39,889 nucleotides of DNA, from the NCBI GenBank assembly GCA_905235685.1, contig CAJOMO010000028.1:1-39889 (forward strand), given 5' to 3'. Under the pieces are notes generated by a model. It made no database searches and was not told where the DNA came from. It saw only the letters and a list, made by a program, of their open reading frames with translations. The DNA comes from an uncultured Selenomonadaceae bacterium (lineage in GTDB: Bacteria; Bacillota; Negativicutes; Selenomonadales; Selenomonadaceae). Positions 1 to 9,979 of this stretch are shown here, in pieces. The translations under genes were made by a program, and so were the position numbers. The first letter of the stretch is position 1. Each line of letters starts with the position of its first letter.

Positions 1-107
1 GTGTGCAATCTGACACCGTTCAGATACAGGACGTAGATAAAGAAGATCATCACCGGGGCGATGATCATCAGCTCAATGGAGCCCTGGGCTTTCAATTTTC
101 TTTTCAT
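1..107 (-). CDS. TadE-like pilus protein, N-terminal part only
   Basis: The gene runs off the left edge, so only about 35 N-terminal residues are visible. It starts with a short basic stretch (MKRKLKAQGS), then an IEL motif and a hydrophobic segment. This is the class III prepilin-like leader plus single membrane helix of TadE/TadF minor pilins. The start is the ATG at 105-107, preceded by AAGGAG at 115-120, which overlaps the stop of the next upstream gene. The two TadE-like genes are therefore probably one transcript and translationally coupled. TadE/TadF proteins belong to tight-adherence (Flp) pilus machinery in the cell envelope. The family call rests on the leader alone. Confidence 0.6.
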   Translation of the reverse strand, partial: MKRKLKAQGSIELMIIAPVMIFFIYVLYLNGVRLH

Positions 108-118
108 ATCAGTACTCC

Positions 119-538
119 TTACTTACAGGCCGAATCACAGGGAATAAACTCCCAGTTTCCCGGTGCCTGTACATAACCTTTGGTAGAAGGATTCCCAAGA
201 TCGATCTTTGCGGGGTTTGAAATCAGCTGCGGTGCTGTACCGCTGGATGTGAATCCGATAAACTTTGAAAACGCCGACTCAATTACATTTTCTCCGGGCC
301 GAGCATCCCCGGTCTTATGAATCTCGATATCCGCGTAAGGTGCTTCCGCAGATGCCGCTGCTGCGCCTTTTTTTAGTCCTCCGCTTGCGGATTCCAGCGC
401 TCCCTGGGTTGTTACATGAAACGCGTGCCACTGAAGAGCAAGTGAGATAAGTACCAAAACCAGCAGGATGAACATTGGGAAAAGGACCATAAACTCAATG
501 GAGGCCTGGCCTTTGATTTTCTTTTTATTCCGTTTCAT
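119..538 (-). CDS. TadE-like minor pilin (139 aa)
   Basis: A basic N-terminus followed by GQASIEF and a ~20-residue hydrophobic helix (residues ~16-38) matches the prepilin-like leader and single membrane anchor of TadE-family proteins. The remaining ~100 residues are soluble and end in two cysteines (CDSACK). The length, ~140 residues, is normal for TadE. The start is supported by AAGGAA just upstream of the ATG at 536-538. It is followed at short distance by a second TadE-like gene. No other tad genes (ATPase, secretin, TadB/C) are in the window, so pilus function is inferred from the family only. Confidence 0.68.
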   Translation of the reverse strand: MKRNKKKIKGQASIEFMVLFPMFILLVLVLISLALQWHAFHVTTQGALESASGGLKKGAAAASAEAPYADIEIHKTGDARPGENVIESAFSKFIGFTSSGTAPQLISNPAKIDLGNPSTKGYVQAPGNWEFIPCDSACK

Positions 539-631
539 TTCCGGTTCCTTTCTATAACTGTTTCGCTGAAGTTTACAAAATAAAAATTTGTATACTGATC
601 AGCAAAGGCTGAAAAGCCTGATTTCTGCGCA

Positions 632-811
632 ATGCTTATGCTGGAATCAATTTGTCGTAACGGAATTCTTGGCGACCAGGATGGTCAGGGGTCTATTGAA
701 TACATGATCCTTGCGGTTGCCGCAGTTGTACTCGGGTTCCTTGTGTTCACGCTCATCAAGAATGTTGTGCAGGGACACCAGGGCGACCTGAACAGCGCAT
801 GGCCTTCCTAA
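632..811 (+). CDS. Flp-type pilin-like small protein (59 aa)
   Basis: This short frame encodes a polar N-terminus, then GDQDGQGSIEYM followed by a ~22-residue hydrophobic helix and a short polar tail ending NSAWPS. G-x(4)-EY directly before a membrane helix is the prepilin processing signature of Flp pilins and relatives. Size and layout also fit Flp pilins (50-70 aa). It diverges from the neighbouring TadE-like genes, which supports a tad-type locus. Weak points are the lack of a convincing Shine-Dalgarno before ATG 632 (a second ATG lies at 638) and a polar N-terminus instead of the usual basic one. The 5' end may be damaged. Confidence 0.5.
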   Translation: MLMLESICRNGILGDQDGQGSIEYMILAVAAVVLGFLVFTLIKNVVQGHQGDLNSAWPS

Positions 812-1036
812 AGAGGACATGCAAGAGGCGGGGAGATAATAAATTCTCCCGGTCTGAGAAAGTAGGATATCTTATGGGGACAATTCAAAGAAGCATATTT
901 TTCCGATTGAAACAAAGGAGTAAAGAATTACAGGCATCACAGTTTTTTAGTCTCACATTTATTGATCTGAAGATAGACCACGTATCTATGATGCAATTGG
1001 ATCAGCAAAATGAAACGGGAATTCGGGATTCCTATT

Positions 1037-1074
1037 GACCGTCAGGGTAAAACGCCCTGACGGTCATCTTTTTT
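1037..1074 (+). terminator. Rho-independent terminator
   Basis: A perfect stem (GACCGTCAGGG pairing with its complement, 1037-1065) is followed by ATCTTTTTT on the plus strand. It ends whatever plus-strand transcript carries the Flp-like gene. The minus strand has no T-run after the stem, so it does not obviously serve the guaA fragment. Between 812 and 1036 I see no convincing gene. Confidence 0.8.
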
Positions 1075-1098
1075 CAGAAATTTGGCTGTATAATCCTT

Positions 1099-1755
1099 TT
1101 ACTCTTTCGGATCGATTCCTTCCAGATAGTCATATTTATCAGGCATGACAACCAGCATCGGAAAATTCTCAGAGAGTCCGTTCTCTTCTATCAATTCATT
1201 GGCGATCCTGCCGATTGAACCTAGTGGAATATAACTTACAAATTCCTGTAAAATCTGTTCTTCCCTGTTTTTGCATATTGCGGAAGCGAACGGCCAGTTT
1301 TGCGGAGCAAAACGGCCGCGGAGCGTTGCTAACGTCCACCCTGAAATAATTTGAATATAGTCATGGTGGCTCATCCAACATATGCTCTCTGAAGGCATAT
1401 TGTGAAACAGCGGATTATCTTCCGAATGCAGCCGCGTTTTCCCGTATTCACTGCTGTTTTCTGCGCTGCTGACAATGCCGTTTCTCATATAAGCGATGAG
1501 TTGGCAGCCATAGCAAATACCAAGAACCGGAATATTGAGATCGAGAAAGGCAGGGTCGAAATGCGGAGAAGATTCATCATAAACGCTGTTCGGACCGCCT
1601 GTGAAAATGATTCCTTTATATTCCTTCTCCCTGATCTCATCAACTGAAATCCGATCATAAGCTCGAATCTCTGCATAAATATTATTTTCGCGGACACGCC
1701 TTGCAATCAATTGGTTATACTGTCCGCCAAAGTCCAGAACCAGAATTTTATCCAT
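1099..1755 (-). pseudogene. guaA: Truncated GMP synthase glutamine-amidotransferase domain
   Basis: Residues 1-130 match the N-terminal class I glutamine amidotransferase of GuaA: ILVLDFGGQYNQLIARRVRE at the start, FTGGPNSVY, the nucleophile loop GICYGCQL (normally GICYGMQ), EYGKT and CWMSHHDY. Similarity then stops. The His-Glu of the triad (normally FHPE), the ATP-pyrophosphatase domain and the dimerisation domain are all absent. The divergence coincides with a palindromic repeat at 1279-1336. The last ~55 residues are not GuaA-like. The product is 218 aa against ~510 for GuaA, so it cannot make GMP and is probably a remnant. It lies 19 bases after glmS on the same strand. Confidence 0.7.
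1279..1336. repeat. REP-like palindrome inside the guaA remnant
   Basis: A near-perfect inverted repeat occupies 1291-1318: CGGCC-a-GTTTTGC, loop gga, then GCAAAAC-GGCCG. It is flanked by the related words GCGGAAGCG and GCGGAGCG. It sits exactly where GuaA similarity ends, and its translation (RGRFAPQNWPFAS) is foreign to GuaA. Only one copy is visible here, so membership of a repeat family is inferred from its form. Confidence 0.5.
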
Positions 1756-1774
1756 AATTACCTATTTCGAATCT

Positions 1775-2655
1775 TTACTCTACTGTTACGGATTTTGCGA
1801 GATTCCGCGGCTTGTCCACATCCAATCCTCTGGCAACGCTCGTATAATAGCCCAGCAGCTGCAGGGGGATAACTGCTAAGGAGCCTGCAAAATGAGGATC
1901 GGTTTTCGGTACATAGATCGTAAAATTAGCCGCATCTTCAACACTGTAATTACCATAGACGGTAACACCCATCAGATAGGCGCCCCGTGCATTGCATTCG
2001 GCCATATTGCTGATCGTTTTTTCCATCAGCTCTTTCTGTGTCAAAACACCGATAACAAGCGTATTCTCTTCTATCAGACTGATTGTCCCATGCTTTAGCT
2101 CGCCGGCAGCATAAGCTTCGGAATGAATATAAGAGATTTCCTTCATTTTCAGACTACCTTCAAGGCTGATTGCGTAATCCAGTCCTCTGCCAATAAAGAA
2201 GATATCACGCGCATTAGCGTACTTTGAGGAAAACCATTGGATACGTTCTTTATCCTCCAGCACCCGCACCATCCTGGAGGGCAGCATATTCAGTTCATCA
2301 ATCATTCGGGTATAATCATCGCTTTTGATTTTACCTCGAACCAGAGACAATTGAAGGGCAAAGCAGTACATCGCTGCAAGCTGCGCACTGTATGCTTTTG
2401 TTGTAGCTACTGCAATTTCCGGCCCTGCGAGCGTATAAAGCACCATATCAGCTTCCCGGGCAATCGTTGATCCGACAACATTGACAAGAGCCATCGTCCT
2501 GATTCCCAATTCTTTAGCTTTCCGCAGTGCAGCCAGACTGTCCGCTGTTTCTCCGGATTGCGAAATGACGATCATTAAGGTATCCTTGTCCGGAAGAATC
2601 TTCCGGTAACGGAATTCAGATGCGAGCTCTATGCGGACCGGAATTTCCGCAATAT
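1775..2655 (-). pseudogene. glmS: glmS 3' half: SIS domains of glucosamine-6-phosphate synthase
   Basis: About 289 residues, from IPVRIELASEFRYR to the canonical GlmS C-terminus DKPRNLAKSVTVE, match the isomerase half of glutamine-fructose-6-phosphate aminotransferase. SIS motifs SQSGETADS and TTKAYSAQ, then GRGLDYAISLEGSLKMKEISYIHSEAY and GELKHGTISL, are all present. The N-terminal Cys-nucleophile amidotransferase domain (~240 aa) and the start of the first SIS domain are missing. The frame instead continues without a stop into the RTX-like repeats; the whole open frame is 1775-6898. Residues 1-1418 of that frame use a different codon style from the GlmS part. I read this as a glmS fragment joined by misassembly or recombination, not a working fusion. 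Confidence 0.75.
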
Positions 2656-5600
2656 CCGCCAGCCGCGCCTCGAATTTCATAAATAAATCGTCGTCAAGAA
2701 GATCTTCACTTTCATATTCGATGGCGTCACCGTTCGCGTCAATCAAATTAACGTCAGCGGTATAATCTTTGAGCGTAATTGAGCCGCCGCCAATTTTTAT
2801 AACGGTATCGTCATTTTTCGTCATAACTTTGGACACAGTTCCGGAAATAATTTGAATTTGCTGATCGTCCTCGTAACCAAAAATCAAATCCCTGCCGTCG
2901 CCGGAAGTGTATTGATATGTGACACCGGCAAAGAAAGAAGATTCGGGTTTACTCGACCAAGCGTAAATGGTATCGTTGCCGCGTCCGGCGCTTATGGTCG
3001 CGTTTTCCATGTCGTTTAAATTTATAAAATCGTGACCAATGCCGCCGTCAACCACAATATTTTTGACATAGTTTATGTACAGTGAATCATTACCGGCGCC
3101 GCCATTTACTGAAATTAAAACATCGTCAGAATCGCCGTCATATGCAAGATCTTTTTCCTCGTCGCCGCCAACGCGGATATAATCTCTGCCAGAGCCGCCA
3201 TTTACGGTAACATTATAGGCTTCGGTAACATCAATAGAATCGTTGCCCGCGCCGCCGTCAATCATCATGTAGCTGCCGTTGTAATAATACGCGTCATTTT
3301 GAGCGGAAAGTATTTTGTAATTGCTGACGATTGTGGAGTCTTCAACCAATTCACCGTCAGAATTTACATATTCGTAATTAATTTCCTTACCAACAAAATC
3401 CTCAATTAAAACGTTACTTCTGCCGATTGTGAGAATAGCCGCGCCTTCAACCAAACCGGTGGAAGCGCTCGCGGAAGTCAAACCGGCAGTATTGTTGATA
3501 TGAATTACGTCGCGCTCAGTGAAACCGCGAATTGTGCTGTTGTTGTCGGCTGTTCCAAATTCGTAAATGACTTTATTTTTCGCCACAAGTTTTGAATCAA
3601 ACGCCATAGCCTCCTGCGCGGCTTCGTGGAGCTGGTTAATAATCAAATCGTTGCCCGCGCCCGCATTGATTGTTACAACGTTGCTGTCGCTGATGTCAAC
3701 CGCGTCATTGATAATTGTATCCGCGCCAGCGCCGCCGCTAATTGAAACCAAAGAGCCGGTATTATAAATGTTGTCGTCTCCAACTTCGCCGCTAATCACG
3801 ACATAAGCATCTTCCTCGGCGGAGATAGTTTCATATGCTGATTCACCTGACTCTAAAGTCCATGGATTATCCACAAGCTGAATATAATTTTTGCCCTGCG
3901 CGATACCGGAAGCGTAATTTTTGATAACATCGCTACCTGCGCCGCCCAAAATGGTTGAAGCTTGCCCCGAATGACTTTGCGTAAGCCAGCTCAGATATTC
4001 TTCTCTGTCAGCATTGCCGTAGAAAGAATAAACGTAATTGCCGTCAGCATCGGTTTGGTAAATTATATTTCCGTCTGAATCTCTTTTAACTTGGTGTATC
4101 GAATTGCCCGCACTATTCGTTACAGTTTCCATTTCCATTTCGATATTGTAATAGCTCCAGGTCAAATCTCCTTCATATGCATTTAAAATTGAATCCGTTC
4201 CGACGCCACCATTAACGGTAACAAAGCTGCCACGGTTGCTGATGGTATCGTCGCCGTCCAGAGCATTGATATAATAGCCGTCGTCGAAATCCCAATCGTC
4301 ATTTTGAATAAAATCGGAGCTCCTAGTTGCGGTAATGGTTACGTCCGTAGTGGCAACAACGTCGCTGTACAATTCCACTGCAGCATAAGATGTATCGCCT
4401 TCGTTATTTGGGTTGCTGTAAATTTGGAGTTGATTTTTGCCAAAATCTTTGAGGACGATTGTTTGAGCGGTTGCGCGCGTGGCCGTGGTGTCCGTGAATT
4501 GAATGTAAACATCCTTGCCTTTGCGCGTAACTCTGGAAGTATCGAATGCCTTAGCCAAAGTGCCGTCGGACTGCAATATAGATTCACTGTCAAAAATCTG
4601 CAATGCATCAGCGCTTCCGAAATTTTGAATTGTATCCGAGCCGTCGCCGTTTTTATAAATGACAAGAACAGATTCTTTGCGCTCTTCAGTACCCGTACCG
4701 AGGATAATTAAGTCATTGCCTTTATCGCCGCTGACAACTCCGCCCCAGGTTTCGATAGTGTCATTGCCTGCGCCCGCGCTTAGCGAAGCTTGCGCCGCGT
4801 AATTTGAAATGGAATCGTCGCCGTCGCCGCCGGAAATAGTCGCGTTTCTCTGCCAATTTTCAACGGTATCTTTACCCGCGCCGCCCGAAATATAAACCGG
4901 ATTGTCTTCAGCATACTGCCATTCATCTTCTGAAATGTACAAGCCCTCGTCTCTGGAATTATAGAGAAGATCGTCACCTGCTCCGCCGTCGATTGTGACT
5001 TTCACGCCGTAATTTTCAATGGTGTCACTTTGAGCGCTGCCGTCAATTTTAACGCTGTCGCCATAATTAACGATAGCGTCGGAAGCGGACGAGCCATTAA
5101 TCTTAACTTCGTCGTCGTAGTTTTCATAAGAAGGCGAACGCGAATCCATTTCGATAACGCTGTAAACGGGCAATTCTCTTTCGCCGCTGCTGTCAATGAG
5201 ATTAATTTTAGTACCCGCCTCAACGTCTTTAATGGTGATTATTCCGTTGGTTGCACTGGTCGCGCCTTTAACGGTGATAACGATGCCCGCGGAAGTGATA
5301 TTGGTATCGGAAATTTCGCCGTCAATTTCAAGTACATCATTTTCTGTGAAACCGTAAATGGTATCGTTGCCGTCGCCTTCTGTGTATTTATAAGTTACAG
5401 CGTCGCCATAATTATAAATGATGTCGTTGCCGGTGCCGCCTTCAATCGTGACGATAGTTGCGTAGTTAATGATTGTGTCGCTGTCAGCGCCGCCGTAAAT
5501 TTCAGCGAAACTTGCCGCAAGTGGACTGTAAAGGTCGCCGTTGACAATAGAATCTTTACCGTCGCCGCCGTTAATGACAACGGAATTGCCTTTGTTCAAA

Positions 5601-6898
5601 ACGGTATCTTTACCTGCGCCCGCGTCAATTTCAAGTCCTTCTCCGGAATTGTAGATATAATCGTCGCCACCGTTAGCGGCAATATTAACTTCGTTTACGG
5701 TGTTATAAATGTTGTCAGCCGAATCAGTACCGTTTATTTCGTCCGATACAGTTGCAGTCTGAATTTCGCCGTCATCGCCTTTTTTGTATTTGATAGCAGC
5801 ATTAGCAAACATATCTTTGATTGTAACAGTTACGTCGCCCGCGGTGAAGATAAGATCCTGGCAACTCTGCTCATAGCTTATCTCTTCGTCGGTGTTGAAC
5901 TGCAGAATATCAAATGTAGGATTGAAACCATAAATAATATCCGAACCGTCGCCGTCAGTGAATTTGTAAATAACGCCGGTCTTTCCTTCCAGGGCAACAC
6001 TTTCATTGTAAATTTTATCGCTACCTTTGCCGCCCTCGACCGTGACCTCATAAACCAAATCGCCGAAGATTTTAATAGTATCGTCGCCCGCGCCTGCGTC
6101 AATACTGACATTTTTTCCGCTGCTCAAAATGCTGTCCTTGCCGGTGTCAGTTCCGCCGAAAATTGAAACTTCATCGCCGGTATTGTAAACCGTATCATTG
6201 CCTGTTCCCGCGTCAACGATAACTTGAGCGCCGGTATTGGTGATTTTGTCGGCGTTTGCTCCGGCGCTAATGCTAACTTCGTCGCCGTTGTTGGTAATTG
6301 TGTCATTGCCGGCTTTGGCGTCGATAGTAAATTGAGCTTGAGAATTTTCAAGAATATCTCCGGCGGTTGTACCGTAGATAATTTTGGGAACTTCAAAAGA
6401 AAAATCTGCACCAAGGCTGTCTTGCCAATGAATGGTCGAACCCGCCTGCACATTTTTTAAAATTACTTGATTTGTAGTACCGCTGCCGATAGTGAAGCAA
6501 TAATCAGCGCCGACTTGACGATTAGCGGTTATTTTTCCGGCAGTAATCTTCAGAGTATCATTTGAATTAAATCCGTAGATGCTATCTTTGCCGTCGCCCG
6601 TTGCGTACTGATAAATCACGCCGTTGCCGGTGTTGTTGTAAATTTTGTCTGCTCCGGTGCCGCCCTTGACGGTGACATCTGAACCGTCTTCAACATAAAT
6701 TTTGTCGCCACCCGCGCCGCCGGAAATTGAAACTTTTGAACCGTAATTTATAATTACGTCCGCTCTGTTCGCGGCGTCAACTATAACATTATCCCCCCTA
6801 GTCGTCAAATTACTTTGTGTGTTAGTTTTTCCTACAAAAGTGACATTCGAAGTTGTTGTGTCTGTAACTCCTCCGGTCAAATTAATTAAGGTTGCCAT
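2656..6898 (-). CDS. RTX-like calcium-binding repeat protein, six modules, C-terminus replaced
   Basis: About 1,415 residues of glycine/aspartate-rich repeats of the GGAGxDxIxNxG kind, as in hemolysin-type calcium-binding (RTX) proteins. The repeats form six modules. Each ends in a cap resembling YxYxxGDGxDxIyGFxxxDxLxI, then a short segment with IKDxxxG. There is no N-terminal signal peptide (MATLINLTGG), as expected for a type I secretion substrate, but the secretion signal should be C-terminal and that end is replaced by GlmS sequence. The start is ATG 6896-6898 with AAGGAG upstream. It is transcribed from a promoter with a G9 spacer tract, so expression is probably variable. Likely role: secreted or surface protein. 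No transporter genes are in the window. Confidence 0.78.
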
Positions 6899-6955
6899 TG
6901 TTACCGACTCCTTTCAAGTAACATAATCCTTTGAAAATCCATTTATACAAATAAA

Positions 6956-6984
6956 AGTATATCATTGCCCCCCCCCGATGTCAA
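6956..6984 (-). promoter_or_regulatory. Promoter of the RTX-like gene with G9 in the spacer
   Basis: On the minus strand TTGACA (6979-6984) and TATACT (6956-6961) are separated by exactly 17 bases. Nine of these are a G run (6968-6976). TG precedes the -10 by one base (extended -10). Predicted transcription starts near 6949, ~50 nt before the ATG. Every change in tract length alters the spacer, the arrangement known from phase-variable promoters such as Neisseria porA. Switching is inferred. Confidence 0.75.
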
Positions 6985-7017
6985 GTATTGAAAACAAATT
7001 TAGTTAAAATAAAAAAC

Positions 7018-7158
7018 GCATTTCTTTCTTTTGAAAAAGAAAGAAACGCTAAAGCAAAGAAAGAAAACTTCCGCACATTAGTCACATCACGTGACTAGGC
7101 GCGGGGTTGGCGCGCGTCCTGCGTGGTTTGCGTAAGCAAAGCATGCTCTTCGCGCCTC
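7018..7158 (-). repeat. Three-hairpin intergenic repeat, copy A
   Basis: Read on the minus strand: hairpin 1 (7109-7156, loop enlarged by ~30 bases holding a small TTTGC-gtaa-GCAAA hairpin), hairpin 2 (7071-7104, core TAGTCAC-gtgat-GTGACTA), a pyrimidine tract ending CTTTGC, and hairpin 3 (7018-7049, GCGTTTCTTTC paired with GAAAGAAATGC) followed by GTTTTTT. It lies just after trpB, and in this orientation hairpin 3 plus the T-run could end the metG-trpB transcript. Confidence 0.8.
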
Positions 7159-7177
7159 GCTATCGTTAAAAAAGTCA

Positions 7178-8401
7178 TCAATCAAAGTCTTTGAAATCTT
7201 CACCATAACCGTATTTTTCAATAACATAATCCAAATCTTTGTCGCCACGTCCACTTAAATTGACAAGTATTGAGCCTGCGTCCATTTCCTTAGCACGACG
7301 CATAGCATAAGCCAAAGCGTGGGAACTTTCCAGCGCGGGGATTATCCCTTCGTAGCGGCTGAGTTTAAAAAATGCGTCAACCGCCTCTCTGTCCGTGGCA
7401 ACGTCATATTTCACGCGCCCACATTCGCGCAGAAATGCATGTTCTGGTCCAACGCTCGGATAATCAAGCCCGCTTGCGATTGAATAAACCGGTGCAGGCT
7501 CACCGCTCGAATCTTTCAGCATTATGCTGTCAAAGCCGTGCATAACGCCTTCAGAGCCGTATGTCATGGACGCCGCATTGTCGCCAATTTTTTCGCCGCG
7601 CCCAAGCGGTTCGACGCCGACAATTTCAACAGGATCATTTATAAACGGCAAAAACATTCCAATTGAATTAGAGCCGCCGCCTACGCACGCAGTTACAACG
7701 TCCGGCAAAAAACCCATCATTTCTTGAAATTGTTCGCGCGCCTCGTAACCAACGACCATTTGAAAATCGCGAACCATCATCGGGAACGGGTGAGGACCAA
7801 CCGCCGAGCCGATACAGTAAATCGTTTCCTTGTAATTTTCGAGATAATCAGCAAAAGCCGCGTCAACAGCCTCTTTGAGCGTGCGCTGCCCGTCTTTGAC
7901 AGAAACAACATTAGCGCCCAAAATTTTCATGCGCGCAACATTCGGCGCTTGTTTCGCAACGTCAACTTCGCCCATGTAAATCGTACAATCCAGCCCGAAA
8001 AACGCGGCGGCGGTTGCCAACGCTACGCCGTGCTGCCCCGCGCCCGTTTCAGCGATAATGCGCTTCTTGCCGAGGAATTTAGCAAGCAAACCTTCACCCA
8101 TGCAGTGATTCAGCTTGTGCGCGCCGGTGTGATTTAAATCTTCGCGCTTCAAATAGATTTGCGTCTTGCCGATTTTGCGGCTAAGTTTTTCGCAATGATA
8201 AACGGGCGTCGGACGACCTTGAAATTCGCGGCGAATACGTCTAAGTTCGTTGATAAATTGCGACGAATGGCAAATTGTAAGGTAAGCTTCGGTAATTTCG
8301 TCCATAGCGGGAACGAGTTGGGGCGGAAGATACGCACCGCCGAATTTGCCGAAACGCCCTTCTTTCGAAGGATAATTTTTCAAGTAGGTTGAATAATCCA
8401 T
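7178..8401 (-). CDS. trpB: Tryptophan synthase beta chain (407 aa)
   Basis: Makes tryptophan from indole and serine with pyridoxal phosphate. Family marks: [12 protein letters not shown] at the N-terminus, [12 protein letters not shown], the PLP lysine in HTGAHKLNH (K96), [23 protein letters not shown], the phosphate-binding glycine loop [10 protein letters not shown], and a C-terminal SGRGDKDL. Length is normal for TrpB1. The start has AGGAGG at good spacing, overlapping the metG stop, so it is co-transcribed with metG only 9 bases upstream. No trpA or other trp gene is nearby, so it may work with a TrpA encoded elsewhere or salvage indole. Confidence 0.93.
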   Translation of the reverse strand: MDYSTYLKNYPSKEGRFGKFGGAYLPPQLVPAMDEITEAYLTICHSSQFINELRRIRREFQGRPTPVYHCEKLSRKIGKTQIYLKREDLNHTGAHKLNHCMGEGLLAKFLGKKRIIAETGAGQHGVALATAAAFFGLDCTIYMGEVDVAKQAPNVARMKILGANVVSVKDGQRTLKEAVDAAFADYLENYKETIYCIGSAVGPHPFPMMVRDFQMVVGYEAREQFQEMMGFLPDVVTACVGGGSNSIGMFLPFINDPVEIVGVEPLGRGEKIGDNAASMTYGSEGVMHGFDSIMLKDSSGEPAPVYSIASGLDYPSVGPEHAFLRECGRVKYDVATDREAVDAFFKLSRYEGIIPALESSHALAYAMRRAKEMDAGSILVNLSGRGDKDLDYVIEKYGYGEDFKDFD

Positions 8402-8410
8402 AATTGCCTC

Positions 8411-9940
8411 CTAAATTTCGATACGAGGGAAAAGTTGTTCGGGTTTGCCCACGACGTGATTATTTTCAAGTTTGCCGAAAAATTCAGCGTCAGCGAATTG
8501 CATTTTATCAAAGTCCTGCGCGATTTGCAACTGCTCAAAAATCCTGCGCGAAGTTACCGGCATAAACGGCGAAATTAAAATTGCAATGATACGCAACGAT
8601 TCAGCCAGATTGTACAAAACGTTCGTCAGAGTTTGTTTCTGCGTTTCGTCTTTCGCCAATTTCCACGGCGCGGTTTCGTCGATATATTTGTTGCAGCGCG
8701 TGATAAATTTCCAAACCAATTTAACGGCGTCCGAAATTTGCAGATTATCCATAAGCGCGCGATATTCTTTGACGGTGTCGAGCGCCTCAGTTTTCAGCGA
8801 AACGGTATCTTCATTCGGTTCAAGCAGACTTCCCTTTTGGAATTTGTTAATCATATTCAGCGAACGGTGCAATAAGTTTCCCAAATCGTTAGCCAAATCC
8901 GCGTTAATACGTTGAATCAGCGCGTCGCGGTTAAAATTGCCGTCCTGCCCTAAAACTATTTCGCGCAGGAGAAAATATCTGATAGCGTCAGCCGAAAATT
9001 CGTCAATCAAAAGCATCGGGTCAACCACGTTGCCTTTGGACTTCGACATCTTGCCGCCGTCAATGACAAGCCAGCCGTGCCCATAAACTTTTTTGGGAAG
9101 TTCAATCCCCAACGCCATCAAAATGCAGCCCCAAATAATTGTGTGGAAACGAACAATTTCTTTACCAACCAAATGCAAATCCGCCGGCCAAAACTTAGCA
9201 AATTTTTCGGCGTCGTCAAGATAGCCAATCGGCGTCAGATAATTTGTCAGCGCGTCGAACCAAACATAGATAACGTGCTTTTCGTCGTCCGGCACGGGAA
9301 TGCCCCAATTAAACGAAGTCCGCGACACGCACAAATCTTCCAGCCCCTGCTTGATAAAATTAATCATTTCATTTCTGCGCGATTTCGGCTCTAAAAATTC
9401 CGGATTATCTTCAATGTGCTTTAAAACGGCGTCGGCGTATTTGGACATTTTGAAAAAGTAAGCCTCCTCGGAAACTTTTTCGACGGGGCGGTGACAATCG
9501 GGGCAGCAGCCGTTTTCGTCAAGCTGAATTTCCGTCCAATAGGATTCGCAGGGTGTGCAGTACAAGCCGGTATATTCGCCCTTGTAAATATCACCGTTGT
9601 CGCGAATGCGCCGGAAAATTTCCTGCACAACTTTATGGTGGCGCGGCTCGCTCGTGCGGATAAAATCGTCATTTGAAATATCCAACCGCCGCCACAATTC
9701 CTTGAAACTGTCGACAATTTTATCAACATATTCAATCGGCGTGATACCCTGCGCCTCGGCAGTGCGTTGAATTTTTTGCCCGTGTTCGTCGCTGCCCGTC
9801 AAAAAGAAAACGTCGTAACCCGTCAAACGTTTATATCGGGCGATAGTGTCAGCAATCGTCGTACAATACGCGTGCCCGATGTGCAATTTGGCGCTCGGAT
9901 AATAAATCGGCGTCGTTATGTAATATGCAGGTTTACTCAT
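8411..9940 (-). CDS. metG: Methionyl-tRNA synthetase, catalytic core form (509 aa)
   Basis: Charges tRNA-Met. It has the class I signature HIGH (KLHIGHAY, residues 20-23), KMSKS (297-301), a zinc knuckle with C128/C131 and C146/C149, and the helical anticodon-binding domain up to about residue 490. It ends at FPRIEI. Many Firmicute MetRS proteins run to ~650 residues with a C-terminal EMAP/Trbp111-like tRNA-binding domain; that domain is absent here and no downstream frame restores it. Start ATG 9938-9940 has GGAAGG upstream. trpB follows in the same transcript. Confidence 0.94.
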   Translation of the reverse strand: MSKPAYYITTPIYYPSAKLHIGHAYCTTIADTIARYKRLTGYDVFFLTGSDEHGQKIQRTAEAQGITPIEYVDKIVDSFKELWRRLDISNDDFIRTSEPRHHKVVQEIFRRIRDNGDIYKGEYTGLYCTPCESYWTEIQLDENGCCPDCHRPVEKVSEEAYFFKMSKYADAVLKHIEDNPEFLEPKSRRNEMINFIKQGLEDLCVSRTSFNWGIPVPDDEKHVIYVWFDALTNYLTPIGYLDDAEKFAKFWPADLHLVGKEIVRFHTIIWGCILMALGIELPKKVYGHGWLVIDGGKMSKSKGNVVDPMLLIDEFSADAIRYFLLREIVLGQDGNFNRDALIQRINADLANDLGNLLHRSLNMINKFQKGSLLEPNEDTVSLKTEALDTVKEYRALMDNLQISDAVKLVWKFITRCNKYIDETAPWKLAKDETQKQTLTNVLYNLAESLRIIAILISPFMPVTSRRIFEQLQIAQDFDKMQFADAEFFGKLENNHVVGKPEQLFPRIEI

Positions 9941-9979
9941 AAAAATTTCCTTCCAATTAATTTATTTGCCAACATTAGA

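Noticed and set aside
799..1038. Open frame of 79 codons after the Flp-like gene
   Set aside because: No ribosome-binding site, no recognisable composition or domain; it overlaps the Flp-like stop and ends at the terminator stem by chance.
4304..4711. Plus-strand frame inside the RTX-like gene
   Set aside because: Antisense shadow of a codon-biased gene with no motif or ribosome-binding site.
5030..6166. Long plus-strand open frame (378 codons) opposite the RTX-like gene
   Set aside because: It mirrors the glycine/aspartate repeats on the other strand; its residues (Val/Asn/Ala-rich) are those expected from the complement of GGxGxD codons, and it has no start site.
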